Below are positions 45,399-57,316 of a DNA stretch of 64,000 nucleotides, one piece after another (the stretch's first letter is position 1; each line of letters starts with the position of its first letter). The DNA comes from Thalassia testudinum. Its lineage: Eukaryota; Streptophyta; Magnoliopsida; Alismatales; Hydrocharitaceae. The stretch is taken from positions 31,454,501-31,518,500 of the forward strand of contig JAZHRO010000002.1 in assembly GCA_037157565.1 (NCBI GenBank). Reading direction: 5' to 3'. Position numbers and translations under genes: made by a program. The notes below the pieces were generated by a model, which saw nothing but the letters and a program-made list of their open reading frames with translations, was not told the DNA's origin and did no database searches.

Positions 45399-46987
45399 GC
45401 TCATTGCACCCAGCCGATGGAGTAAAACTCAGCGTTTAACGGGAGGCAACCCGTCATTCTTTGAAAAACCCGAAACCGTTTCTGACATCTCTATGCGGAA
45501 CTCATATTGCACTTTAGGGTTCATCCATTAGAACAGCCAACTTCACCTCAGGTATACCTACCCGAGATTAGAAATCGTTCGCAACAAGTCACTTCGACCC
45601 ATTCACTCACCACACACCTGTCCTAATACATGAACTAAGCTGAATTCGAACCCACCTAATTTACAATGGGGACATTGCAAATCTTAGGCATGGGGGGGAT
45701 ATGAAAGTGCAAAATGTCAGAAAATTCATACCAAGAAAGGGTTTCACAAAAAAAAAAAAAGAGACTTGATAGAAGGGAGGAACAATTCAGGGTCATACAA
45801 ATGAGAGGAGGAAAAGAAAGAAAAATGACAAAAAGGAGCACAAAATGAAAATGAAAAGAAATAGTCATTAGTAAAAGGTTAAGGGGTTAACTGAAGTTCT
45901 AGACCAAAAAAAAAAAAAAAAAAGAAAAAAGGAAAAGAAAAGTGCTATGGAGACATAATAAGAGATTAGCGGGAACGCTAGTCTTAGGACTCTTGGGCTA
46001 GATTGTTAGCTTAAAAATTCGCGTATCTGTTAAAATCTGGATAATCCTCAAGAGGTTGAGGAAAATGTGAAACTTAAGTATTAGGTCTAAGGCTTAGGAA
46101 GTATTCGGCCTCGTTAACTGACCTCCGGTTTGTGGGATTCGGTAACCTAAGCACCCAAATTCACACACAGTCTGGTTTAGTGCACATAAATATCCAAATC
46201 ACGCGAAAAGTGTTTAATGTTCTGAAAAAGTCACCTAGATTAGGAGCGGTCAATCAACACAAATTGATTTGGACGAGTTCCCAGCGCGGAGAGGCAGGAA
46301 ATTCCCCTCGAAGATGCGTAACAACATATCGTCTCCTCGGTGCTTGTCTCTTAGGATATTTAAATATCCTACTGGGGGCATGTAAGCACTCTGTTGGTTC
46401 AGATACCATGGGCGGCATTATCACGAAATGTCGATTGCCACGGTCTGGACTCGACCACGGAACGCCATGGGCGGGATTATCTCGAAAGCCAAGGTTCTGG
46501 GGGTTGCCATGGGCGGGATTATCTCGAAATCTCGAAAGCCAGGGACCCTTGAGGATTGATGATGGGGACGAGGAATCCGATACAACCATGTTGAGAAGCT
46601 AATCCGAAGCTAGAAATAAAAAGAAAAGAGAGAGAAAAGCTCTCCAAACAAATAAATCTTCTATCTCTCTCTTACAAAAAAAAAAAACGCACTGCAAACT
46701 GAACTTAGGCTAAAAATGTCTCAAGCACGGGTACTTTAACCACGGAGTCCAACAAACCCTAGGATAGTTTCTGTGGGCCGTAGAAACCTTTGCGGAGGAC
46801 TGAGGCTAAAGCAGAACAGGTCCAAATTTTGGTTGGTACTTGAATACCTCCAGGCCTATTGTCGGCATTCCTACCCAATCACAAAAGAAGAAGCACTTAT
46901 CATTATTGACAAACATTCAGGGTCTAGAACGGAAGTTAAAACCTTGAAATTTTGCTAAGGGACTAGCAAAAGCTAGGCATGGGGGTA
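45399..46987 (+). other. E3 noncoding 3' region with two PPTs
   Basis: In order: a hairpin ACGGG-AGGCAA-CCCGT (45439-45454), an internal purine tract (45687-45698), an A-rich stretch (45905-45940), a perfect 18-bp palindrome AGGATATTTAAATATCCT (46353-46370), three degenerate boxes opening CCATGGGCGG (about 46405-46560), a CTAGC-AAAA-GCTAG hairpin (46963-46976) and the 3' PPT (46975-46987). Confidence 0.8.
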
Positions 46988-49693
46988 TGATGAGAGCCTC
47001 ATCATGAGTCATAACGAGCTCATTTTGACCCAATAAAGAAGATAAAATCTCCTACATAACCTAGAAGAAGGCTTAATTGGAGGAACAAGTGCTCTGAGAA
47101 GAAAACATGAAATAAAGGTTAAAACTGCAATTTTACCATTGCAGTACATAAACAGGATTTCTCAGAAGCAAAACATTGGTCAAATGGTCCAAATAAGATA
47201 AAAAGAGGGTTGAGTCAATCAGAAATGAGTTTATGTGCAATCTAAGAATTAAATGACACTTGGTAGCCCTAAAATAGACCCTCTTAAATTAACAAGGTTT
47301 CGATCAGGATAAAAATTGAGTAAATCCTCTAAAAATCATGGAAAAACATCCTCTAGGGTTTAGAACACTTAATTTGGCCTTTGGAACCTAGTCTGACCTA
47401 GATTAGGGTCATAGCTCCTCAATTAACCAAATTTGGGTTTTTACGTAAAATATCTAGTCAAACGAGGTCAAACCTGAAATCCAACTTCGCCATTGGATTC
47501 CTTAGGTCCAAATTAGGTTTATACCAAAATTTGGACCTAAGGGGAGGTCATCTTGACCTACTTTGCAATTTAGTACACCCAAATCACAAATAGGTCCCTA
47601 TCTTTTGAATATCCTTGCAAAGAGCCCCCCAAGTTCTTCGCCCCCTTTGCAATGCGGTCTTGCCGCCATTGTTAGGGCAGAACCGAGCTCCGGCGAGGTT
47701 CAGAGAGGGATTGCTCTCTAATCCCTCAGAGATTCCCTCCCAGAAATGGAAGGGGGATTCTCTGAGGAATTCCCTTCCTTCTAAAACCAATTACAATCGC
47801 TGGTGTGAACCCAATCTGTCGTGCGAACGCACGAGAGATTTGGGTATCCACCTTCCTTCCAACTCCTGCGAGTCGGCAGACCTAATTACGCGCTCTCCAC
47901 GCGTTGATAGGAGTGGCCAGCACCTATAAAACCCCCCCCCAGACCCTGCCGCAGGACCCAAGCTTGATTTTGACGGAGATCCCCTCCAAATTCCCTCTCT
48001 CCCATCTCCGGCCAAACGACCCGCAAGCTCCGGCGACCTCCTCCCCTCCTTCTCGTCGCTCTGCTGCCATACCAGCAGCAGAGTCCTCTCCGCCTGTTCC
48101 TCCCGCATCGCGCTGTACCCCGCGCGCGTGCTCCTGACCTCATCTTCGTCGCCGCTTCCTCCCTCAGGGTCTTTCTTCCCCGACGACGGCAGTTACGAGC
48201 CGTCCTCTCCACCGCCTCCCTTCCTTCCAGACAACCCCAGATACATTCTCCATCCTTTCCTCTCTCTTTTCCCCCTACTATTTTACTTGATTACCCCTCG
48301 ACAGTACCTAACCACCTCCATCGTTCTCGCCTCCGACCTCCCTACGGCGAGCTACCCACACCACTCCGCCCCTCCACACGGCTCGCCAACCCCCTCGTGA
48401 GCTTCGCCTCACCACCAAGAACCCATTCCACCCCATCACTGCCACTCCAGACCTCCACAAGAACCCCCCGACCAACCCACCATCTCCGGCCACAGGTTGA
48501 CATAGGCACGCACGCCTAGGCTGACCTGCAACCTGCAGCATCGCCCACCGCCTTCGTCGTGCTACGGCGAAGGTTTCCAGCTATTCTGATTGGGCCAATA
48601 GGCCGTTCTATTGGATGTCAGGTGTAAGCTCCGGCCGCCATTAACAGCCGAAGCAGCAGGGAGCTTGGAGCAGCTTCGGGCGTCAGGCTTCCCAGGCTAC
48701 AGGTGCAGCAGACTCTCGCAAAGGTCGCGAAGTGAACGAGGCCAGCCAGTCGCACAGAGGAGCCATCAGCTTGGGCAATCAAGTGACGAAAGCTCTGCAG
48801 GCGCGCGTGAAGGCAAGACCGACCAGATAGCCCCACATCGTGGGATTGCAAAACTCAGGTATCATATAAATTATTTTTGTGTTTACTTCTTACTGCCTCT
48901 GTAAGCACAGGGGTGAGGTCCCTCACTGCCCCCACACGCCTTGTCCGCGGCTTGACGTCGTGGATCTGGCGGATCCGACTCGACCTGAACCTACGCACTC
49001 CTCACGCATCACCACTTGCCGGTGCACCTGGTCCCGGGTGCGAATCCAACCCGACTACCCGTGTGGCTCTGGGAGAGCGTGCTTGAGTGAACTGCTTGAG
49101 AAAAAGAGAGACACTTGGGTAGAGGGACGGGGATAGGTTTTTGCTACTGTGTGGTGTGTGCAGGAAGGAAGAAGTGACTGAGGCAGCGAACACTTAGCAG
49201 CTGAAGAACAGGAAGAGAAGAAAGAAGAGGCTGTGTAGCAGTGAAAGGAGAAGTCTTCGCCGAGAAGAAGAAGAAGGAAGACAAGGCAGAAGAGAGAGAA
49301 GAACAAAGAAGAGGCCAAGTGAAGACTGCAAAGAGATCAGAAGAAAAAGAAGAAGAAAGAAGAAAGGAAAGGCAGGAAAAGAAGGAAGATACAGAAGCAG
49401 AAAGGAGAAGAAGAGAGAAAGAGAGATCACATTTAAGACGTCTGATACAGAAATCAGACGTCCAATTCTACTTTTTTTTCACAAATCCTTTTTAAAATTC
49501 TCTCTTTGAATCAATTATATTTGCATTTAACAGTTATATTCTTTGGTTTTACAAAGTACTGAGATTGCTTCCCGTGTTCGACCTCGGATACTCTAGTTGT
49601 TCGAGTAATAAAATTCTTTATATTTGTTTAAACATTTTGTCGGTTATACTACAACGTAATACGCTTTAAATCCGCACAAAATCATTAAGAACA
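46988..49693 (+). mobile_element. 3' LTR of E3
   Basis: 2706 bp, TGATGAGAGCC...AAGAACA. TATA box CTATAAAA at 47924-47931. A purine-rich transcribed part lies at 49150-49435. A 10-bp inverted repeat around GACGTCTGAT lies near 49438-49463. A motif TTCCCCGACGACGGC near 48176-48190 resembles the tRNA-Asp 3' end and coincides with the breakpoint of the 5' LTR rearrangement. Confidence 0.93.
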
Positions 49694-49698
49694 TTAAC

Positions 49699-50338
49699 CA
49701 TCACCAATACAACTTGTTTTTCCTTTGATTGTGGAGTTTCAAACTTGTTTGAAAATTTAAAAAGAAAAACCCTAGAACACATTTAATTAAATCAAATCCT
49801 AAAAGACAAAAATACAAGAAATTGTGTGACAACTTGCTTTTTGATTGGAACCACTTTCCAATTCTTGCACACACACAAAAAAATTGAAATAACAGGACAA
49901 CAACCCAATAAACGCCCTCCACATTTTGTGTGTACTATAGTATCCTAGACCTAACTAAAATCCGTAGCAACTTGACCCCTAAGGCTTCATCAACTTAGGC
50001 TTGCTATATAGGTCTTAAGTTTTCTTTAGTTAATACCAATTCTATCATCTATATCTGGTGTTCAGGCTGAGGGGCCGTGTCAAATGACCAGGCGCGGATT
50101 TGTGCAGGCACCTGGGGTTTTCCCTGGGAAATGTTTGGGCCCAAACCTCCCCTTAAGCAACTTGGCTAGATTTGTTGACAGAACGGGTATTCACTATTGA
50201 TTACTTATTTCCTACGTAGACCAAGTCTTAGGTTTATTTTTAGGGAGTCACACTTCAGTTAGGTTTAGCTTTGTTTGTTTGATTTGCACACTTTCTCTCA
50301 TCTCTTTCTCTTCTCCTCCCCTCCCATTCTTCCATTTT
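49699..50338 (+). other. G(+) leader, second part
   Basis: This is the continuation of the leader after E3. It has two adjacent palindromes, TTTCCCTGGGAAA (50119-50131) and GTTTGGGCCCAAAC (50133-50146), both conserved in G(-) at 61546-61573. Noncoding. Confidence 0.75.
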
Positions 50339-53300
50339 ATGCACGGGCAACGGTCTCAAAATCCACACCTAGAAGGACCATTTGATTTCGCCCCCCACGC
50401 AAAAAGACCACTTTTTCTGTCTTCTTCTCCTAAAAAAATGGAAAATCAACAAAATGGGTCCACTAATCCTTCCACTTCCACCTCTAACCTTACCTCTAAC
50501 CCCACTACTAACCCTAATTCTAACCCTTCCACCCAGAACACACCTACATGTAACTTCCCACACTCGGAGTTCCTTAATCTTGAATTGCCCCAAGCACAAC
50601 ATCAAGACCCCCTGCCTGATCTTTTAAAATTGATGGCTGAGCAGATTGATAAATTAAATTCCAATCAACAAACATTGACTAGGAACATCCAAAACCTAGC
50701 CAATCAAAGGCCAAACCCACCACCCCATCAGCAGCCTATTATTCCTCTAAAAGATTTTTATGATCTATCTTATTATGAGGAACAACCAGGGGTGGTCATA
50801 CTAGAGGGGGACTTCAAGATCAAACCTACAGTCCTGAACCTAATTAAACACTTTTATGGCCTTCCTAGGGAAGCCCCTTTAAGCCACCTTGAAGAGCTGA
50901 CTCTTCTTGCACAAATAACCCATTCCCGAAATGTGCAAGAAGACATATGGCTGATGTGGCTTTTTCCATTATCTCTTAAAGATAAGGCTGCTTATTGGTT
51001 CAAGACCATTGGCTGACCCATCACAACGTGGCCTCAGCTCAAGAGCGCCTCCCTCAAGAGATTCTTTCCCATAGGTCGTACCAATTCCCTACGAAGATCT
51101 ATTACGACCTTTCACCAAAAATCTGGTGAGACTTTCCATGATTCTTGGGAAAGATTTCAAGATCTCTTAAGAAGTTGCTTGCACCACGAAATTCCTTTAT
51201 GGCAGCTCATGTAAATCTTCTATCATGGATTAGAAGATCAAATCCGACATTTTGTCGATGCCTCGTGTGGCGGCAACTTCTTAAATAAAGATGCTGAAAG
51301 TGCCTACGACCTTTTTGAAGAAATGAGTGAAAACTCATTTAATCAAGCTTCCTTGAACACATTTTACATAACTCAAAACCCGCAGTCCGGTGTTCATGAA
51401 GTAGGCACTCAATCTATCCCTGTCACCTAAGACGATCTTCAAATGATTGCTCAAAAACTCGACGAGATGCATATTAATCAAAAGAAAATTGAGGAAAGAC
51501 TAGCCACATCAACCCAAGCTCCACATAGTCCACATCTAACCCAACCTAACTTTTCATAAAGAGAAAATTTGCACAATCTCAGCACTACTACTGATTATTA
51601 CCAATATTCTGAGGTTGCCCATGATTCACTGGGGAATTACAACTATCCAGATCTTAACCCCACTCAAAATATTTCTGCCATCTAGGAGCACTTTAAAAAT
51701 TCTTCCAATTGAAAAAATTACCCGAACTACTCCTGGAATAATCAGGTTCCTTCCCAACCAGATCATTTTAATGAGTATGGGTCGAATCCAACCTTCCATC
51801 CTGGACCATCCCAACAAGACATCAATGCCTAGATGATGCGAACCCTGCAGGAAATGCAAACAAAAATGACGGAAGTAACCTGCACCATCACAAATCTGAA
51901 CAACCAGATTGGGGTTACTCCCACGCAAAGACCGGCAGGACATCTTTCGTCCCAACCTATGCCCAACCCTAATCACCAAAGGAACCAATATCTAGGTAGA
52001 AATCCACACTACCCAAATCAACCTCCTACTAATCCACCACCTCAGCAGCCTCCCAAGTTTCTGCAACCACAGGCCCCCCCACCTCCTCCAAATAATAATC
52101 CGACTACACATGTAGTTACTTTGAGGAGTGGGAAAATCACCACTGATCCCAGGCCTTCACACAAACCTGGTGAAATACCTATGCAAATTGACTCCCCACC
52201 TCCCCATCAGGAAGAAAAAGAAATAGAAAAATCTCAAGACAGGATTCCTATCCCTTTCCCACAAGCTCTCCACCCCACCACCAACAAAAAAAAGAAATCT
52301 GAGCCCACCACAGAAGAACTCATGGATCTATTTGGGCAAGTTCAAATCAATATTCCTCTCCTAGATGCCATCAAATATATACCTGCCTATGCCAAATTTT
52401 TAAAGGAGATCTGTACTCCTGAAAGGTAGGCCAAAAATCTAGGACAAGTGCATCTTTCGAAGACAGTAAGCTCTGTCATACAGAGCAAGCTGTCTCCTAA
52501 GATGAAAGATCCGGGGGTACCTTTAATCTCAGTAACTATTGATGATACTATTTTTAATCGCGCCCTCCTTGATCTTGGTGCCTCAGTTAATATTATTCCC
52601 ATGGTTTTATTTAAAGAATTTCAGATCGGTGAATTAAAACCCGTCGAGGTTACCCTGCAATTAGCCGACCGATCTATAATCAAACCTCATGGGATTGTCA
52701 AGGATGTTTTGGTCAAGGTCTAGAATTGTGTCTTCCTTGCAGACTTTCTGGTTCTTGACATTGAGGTACCTGAATCATTACTGGACTCCCCAATAATCCT
52801 TGGATGCCCTTTTTTGGCCACTGCAAAGGTAAATATCAATTGCCACACAGGCAAAATGGATATCACTTGCACAGGCCAAACTATCACTTTAGATATTTTT
52901 AAATCCTCCATGAGATTCCATGACGATAACTTTTTTGAGGACTCAGATATGGAAATTTTCAATATGGTGGAGGAGACAATGTTAATAGATACCTTTACTG
53001 ACCATAATTTTTTTGAGGACTCTGATTTAGAATCAGTGGTCGGTGAAATCTATGATCTGGAGACTTGTCTTGACCCCAAATCCATTCCTGATGCACCCCC
53101 TAATCACCCTAACCCACCCACTATTCACACACCTAATTTTTCCACACTAACTTCGCCCAATCCTCACCATCCCTTCCCCGACTCCTTTCTTACGAACCTG
53201 CCACCAACCCCGCCCGAGTTTGGCATCCAACCTGATTTAAAACCATGGCCAGACTCGTGCTACACTTATCATTTTGCATCCAACTTTGATCCTAATATTG

Positions 53301-53413
53301 CTTCTAATCGATTTTCTAGGGATCTAGAAGAAGACACCTTTTTTGCGGGCATCCAAGTGTCCAACTATTTACATGATTTTCCATCTTCCGTGCATACCTT
53401 CACGCCCGACTGA
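50339..53413 (+). pseudogene. G(+) gag-protease pseudogene
   Basis: It is homologous along its whole length to the intact G(-) gene, starting at the ATG for MHGQRSQNPHLEG and ending at TGA 53411-53413. All visible fragments keep one frame. About nine stop codons break it (first at 51014-51016). Each one I compared with G(-) is a C-to-T or G-to-A change in CAG, CAA, CGA or TGG. The protease region keeps LLDLGASVNIIP (near 52567-52602). It ends without RT, like G(-). Confidence 0.9.
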
Positions 53414-54609
53414 ATGGCGTAAAAGATAGCACTAGATGGGAGGTAACCCATCATTTTTTTTCCTGCTTTCCTTTTTTCTTCTTTTTCGAGGTTTTGATCC
53501 TCCTAAACTCGACCGTTCTTCACTAAGGTGATCCCTTTTCCCTCCTAATGCATGAGAACATTGCATATCTTAAGCATGGGGGGGTGTTTTTAAAATTTGA
53601 CGATCGATTTAGGATTTTCAAAACCTAAAAACATGCAGTTTTCTTTAGTTTATTTCCTGCTTGCATACCCAAAAAAATAAAAATGTTGAAAACTTTTTGA
53701 GGAAAAATTTTTGAAATCGATACTAAGGTTGAAAAAATCCACTTTTAGGTATAATAGAATTTAATCTTTAACAAACTAGGGATGAGGTTGTGGATCTGAT
53801 CATTAGAATTTCAGGATCTATTTTAGACTAGATCAGATATCCTTCTCTAAAAATTTCACCTAAACTCATGATAGTTTAGGTGACTTGATCCTATTTTGTA
53901 ATGTGGAAAATATTTGGCTTAGTTTTTGATTCAAAAACTTGCATGTCTTGAGGAACTTCTTGTGTCAATTTTCACACATAAGCCAACACTTAAAAACAAC
54001 TAAAAATTTGAAAAAATCCCTCGTTTGGACTTAGTAAAAGTCTGAAGCAGATCGTTGGTTTGAGTTCCCACTGCTAAGAAGGAGGAAAATGCCTCCTTTG
54101 AGGACACGATGTTAACATGTTACTGTCTCGATGCTGCTCCATATCTATATTTCATATCTTTAGACGGAGCATTAAAGCGCATTTTAGCAGCCAAGTGTCT
54201 TGGACGGTGCTCTACCTATAGTGTCGAAGCAAGAACTTGAGTTTGCTTGGAGCGCCCCTTTACACCACATTGTGTTTTGGGGTTGTGAGCTCCTAGGTGG
54301 TGTCATGGACAGTGCTATCCCAATGTACTGGCGCCAGAGCCCCCTCGAGGATTGGTAATGGGAATGATGATCCCAACACATCTGTTGTAAGACTAAGCTA
54401 AAAATAAGCAGGGGGAGGAAAAAAATAATAATAATAAACAAATTAACATGCCCTTATAAATGTTGGCTTTTCACAAGCACAGACACAAGGTTTTAAAGGA
54501 TTTTGCAAGTTGTGAATCAGATTCATGAGCCAGAAAATCCTAAAAACAAAAACTTCAAGTCATCTAAATTAGCAAGGGGTTAATTTGTGAATTTTCTGGA
54601 GGATATATT
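53414..54609 (+). other. G(+) noncoding 3' region
   Basis: A perfect hairpin GATGGG-AGGTAA-CCCATC (53435-53452) starts 21 nt after the stop. An internal purine tract is at 53573-53586. A box module ends CCCTCGAGGATTGG near 54345. It is interrupted at 54610 by G(-), with ATATT (54605-54609) as the left target duplication. Confidence 0.75.
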
Positions 54610-56899
54610 TGATAGCGATTTCACGCGGTTTGTTAAAATACGTCGTTGTAACGCGTAAAACCGATCAACTCTTAAATTTATATTCCTAGATAGGGGAGTA
54701 TCTAGGGTCGTCCAAGGAGGCCAAATGTTTGCAATAGTGATTCTCTTGCTTGGAATACAATCTCAACTTTCTTTTTGGTATTTTTCAATATATCATTTTT
54801 TTTTTTGTTTTAAATTAAGACAACATGCGGAATGGTGACGGGAAGGTGATTTACACTTCAATTTAAAATACTACTTCTAAGTGGCAAGTAGAGCCTCTCC
54901 CTAAGCTCACTCTAGGCAAGTGGAAACCTAGAATAATTAGGGAGAGGAAGTGAAGAATGCTGAAAATAAGCAAATAGAAATGCAAACAAGATATACGAAG
55001 AAGGCAACTAGATAATTGATAAAGTGTTTAACAAAAATGCCTAGTAGAGGAATGCTTCTACTACTAGATAATTGAAGTAAAAGAAAACACAAATCCTATA
55101 AATCGATGGTGAAGAAGAGGGCTTCTTGCTCCAAGGTTGGTGGCTCCCAAGCTTGAAAAGAATCCTTCAACTCCTTCCTTGCAGAACTCCGCCAAAGTGA
55201 TGACCTCCAAGGCAAGCCCTAAGGGGGCGTGCCCTAAGTTTCTCTCAAAGGGTGGACGTCCACCCTAAGTTTTTCTCCTTTGCCTGGCCGTCCTCCTTGA
55301 AGTGGGAGAGTCCTCCTCCTTGGCGTGGCTCAAGTTGAAGAGAGTGGGGAGAAGAAGGCACCAAAAGGGCTGGTGATGTGCCCCTTTAATCTCCTTCTCT
55401 ACTCCTTCTTCTTGGCCGTAGGTATAGGTGGTTTAGGTAGAAAATATACTAAGGGAGGATGCCTAAAAATGGTGGTAGGTGGTGGCCTTTTATAGAATAG
55501 GAGGGGGGCTATGGTGACCTTTGAAATGGATGGCTAAGATGGAAGGAGGGAGGTGGTTAAGGATCCAATGGCCAAGGGTGTTTGGCGCCACCTTAAGGGA
55601 CACCTAAGGGGTGGTTATGTGTGTTGACACCCCTTGATATTGGCGCCAAAAGGGCTTCTAGAAGAAGGTCTAAGTTGGCGCCAAGAAGGATTCTAGAAGG
55701 GGGGTTAGGTGGATGGCTAGGATGGCTTATGTGGGTAGGTGTAGGGTGGATTAAGGGGCTGAAAGTGGCGCCAATATAGAGGTGGTTAGGGGTGGTTTTT
55801 GGCGCCAACTTGAAGTGTCTTTTGGTGGAGATAATGGGGTGAAGGGATGGCTAGGAGGTGGTGCCAACTTGAGTAGGGTAGCTAGCTTAGGTAGGCTTGA
55901 GTTGGTGGAGCTAGCTAGGGTTGATTTTGGAGGTAATGAATGGCCAAGGAGCTGGTTGTTAGCTAAGCTAAGCTAAGCTAAGATAAGCTAAGCTAGCTTA
56001 GCTAAAGGTGGAGTAGAGGAGAAGGTGTTGGAGCTAGGGTTTGGAGCAAGGAGCTGAGGAGAAGAAGTCTGGAGCTGGAGCTGGAGCTGACTGCTGCTGA
56101 AGAGGCTGGCATGGGGCTACTCTAGCTGGCTTAGCTTGCTAGTTCTTTGCTAGCTACTAAGCCAAGCTAAAGTGAGCTAGCTTCTACCAAAATGAGCTGA
56201 GGTGAGCTAGGTCTGGTGCTTCCGGGGAGAATCAAGCTGGTTGAGGCAGCTAAGGTAGCTTAGCTCAACTGAGTTGAGCTAAGCTGAGTCCCCGGGAGCT
56301 GGACTTGAGCTTCCTGAGCTGAGATGAATTCTTCTTCAGCTGGCTGGAGTTGAGTGGAGCTGGATGTAGCTGGATCTGAGCTGGGGTGAACTCCTGTCAA
56401 CTCAGCTGAGCTAGCTAGAGCTCCCTGTGAACTAGTGGGAGCTGAGGTGAGCTAGACTCAGCTAAGTTGAGCTGGATCTGAGCTGACTTGAGCTAGGGTG
56501 AGCTAAGGTGAACTCTCTTGAGCTGCCATCCAGCTGAGATTAGCTGAATGGAGCTGGGATGAGCTAACCCTAGTTCAAGTAAGCTAGGTTCCAGCTGCGG
56601 TGAGCTAGATCAAGCTGAGGTGAGCTGGATCAAGCTGAGGTGAGCTGGATTAGGCTGAGTTCCAGCTAGTCTGGGCTTCTCCTTCACCATTTGCCTTCTT
56701 GAGTGCTAGGGTTTTAGGGATCTGTGCATCTGTACATCCCTAACACTCACAAAAACACATTAAAACGACAATAAAAAATGCAATGCATGCCTATCCTAAT
56801 TTATGCCTAAATGCAGCCCAAAAACCCGTTTGCGGAGTAAAATCCTAAGAGCTAGGTTAGTTTTAAAGCATAAAAATGATGATAAACTGGCGTTTATCA
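54610..56899 (-). mobile_element. 3' LTR of G(-)
   Basis: 2290 bp. The minus-strand TATA (CTATAAAA) is at 55495-55488. Five TTGGCGCCAA-like sites lie at 55581-55808, and the AGCT-rich block at 55930-56690. From about 54765 to 55665 it is identical by eye to the visible 5' LTR. The first 155 bp (the U5 end) differ at about two dozen positions. Confidence 0.93.
55581..55808 (-). promoter_or_regulatory. Cluster of five E2F-like palindromes
   Basis: TGGCGCCA cores, mostly as TTGGCGCCAA or TTTGGCGCCA, start at 55581, 55640, 55675, 55766 and 55798, some 90-320 bp upstream of the TATA box on the minus strand. TTTGGCGCC fits the E2F consensus. Binding is inferred only. Confidence 0.5.
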
Positions 56900-56911
56900 C
56901 ACCCCCATGCT
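56900..56911 (-). promoter_or_regulatory. 3' polypurine tract of G(-)
   Basis: The minus strand reads AGCATGGGGGTG directly before the LTR start TGATAAACGCC. It would prime plus-strand synthesis. Confidence 0.85.
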
Positions 56912-57272
56912 TATCTTTTGCTAGTCTCTTAGCAAAACATTAATTTTTTTTGGAAAACGGAATTTTTGGGAAATCTAATTTTTTTTTGATTTTTGAGGAG
57001 AAAAAGAGATTAAGGGACCTTGGTAGATTAAAACACAGGAGATACGGGATTTGTTGAAGATAAACATCAGGATTTGTTTTTGGATCCAACCATTAGATAG
57101 AACGGGATCAATATATCCTCAGAAAATTCGCAAATTAACCCCTTGTTAATTCAGATGACTTGAAATGTTTGTTTTTAGGATTTTTCTGGCTCGTGAATCT
57201 GATTCGCAACTTGCAAATTCCTTTAAAACCTTGTGTCTGTGCTTGTGAAAAGCCAACTTTTATAAGGACGTG

Positions 57273-57316
<44 letters not shown>

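Larger units (their letters stand above)
37369..49693 (+). mobile_element. E3, nearly complete Athila-type element, TSD TTAAC
   Basis: Left LTR 37369-38772 (rearranged), leader, gag-pol 39703-45398, 3' region, PPT, right LTR 46988-49693. The TSD is TTAAC at 37364-37368 and 49694-49698. The LTRs look about 97% alike where both exist, so it is younger than E2. It is inserted in the leader of G(+), in the same orientation. Confidence 0.95.
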
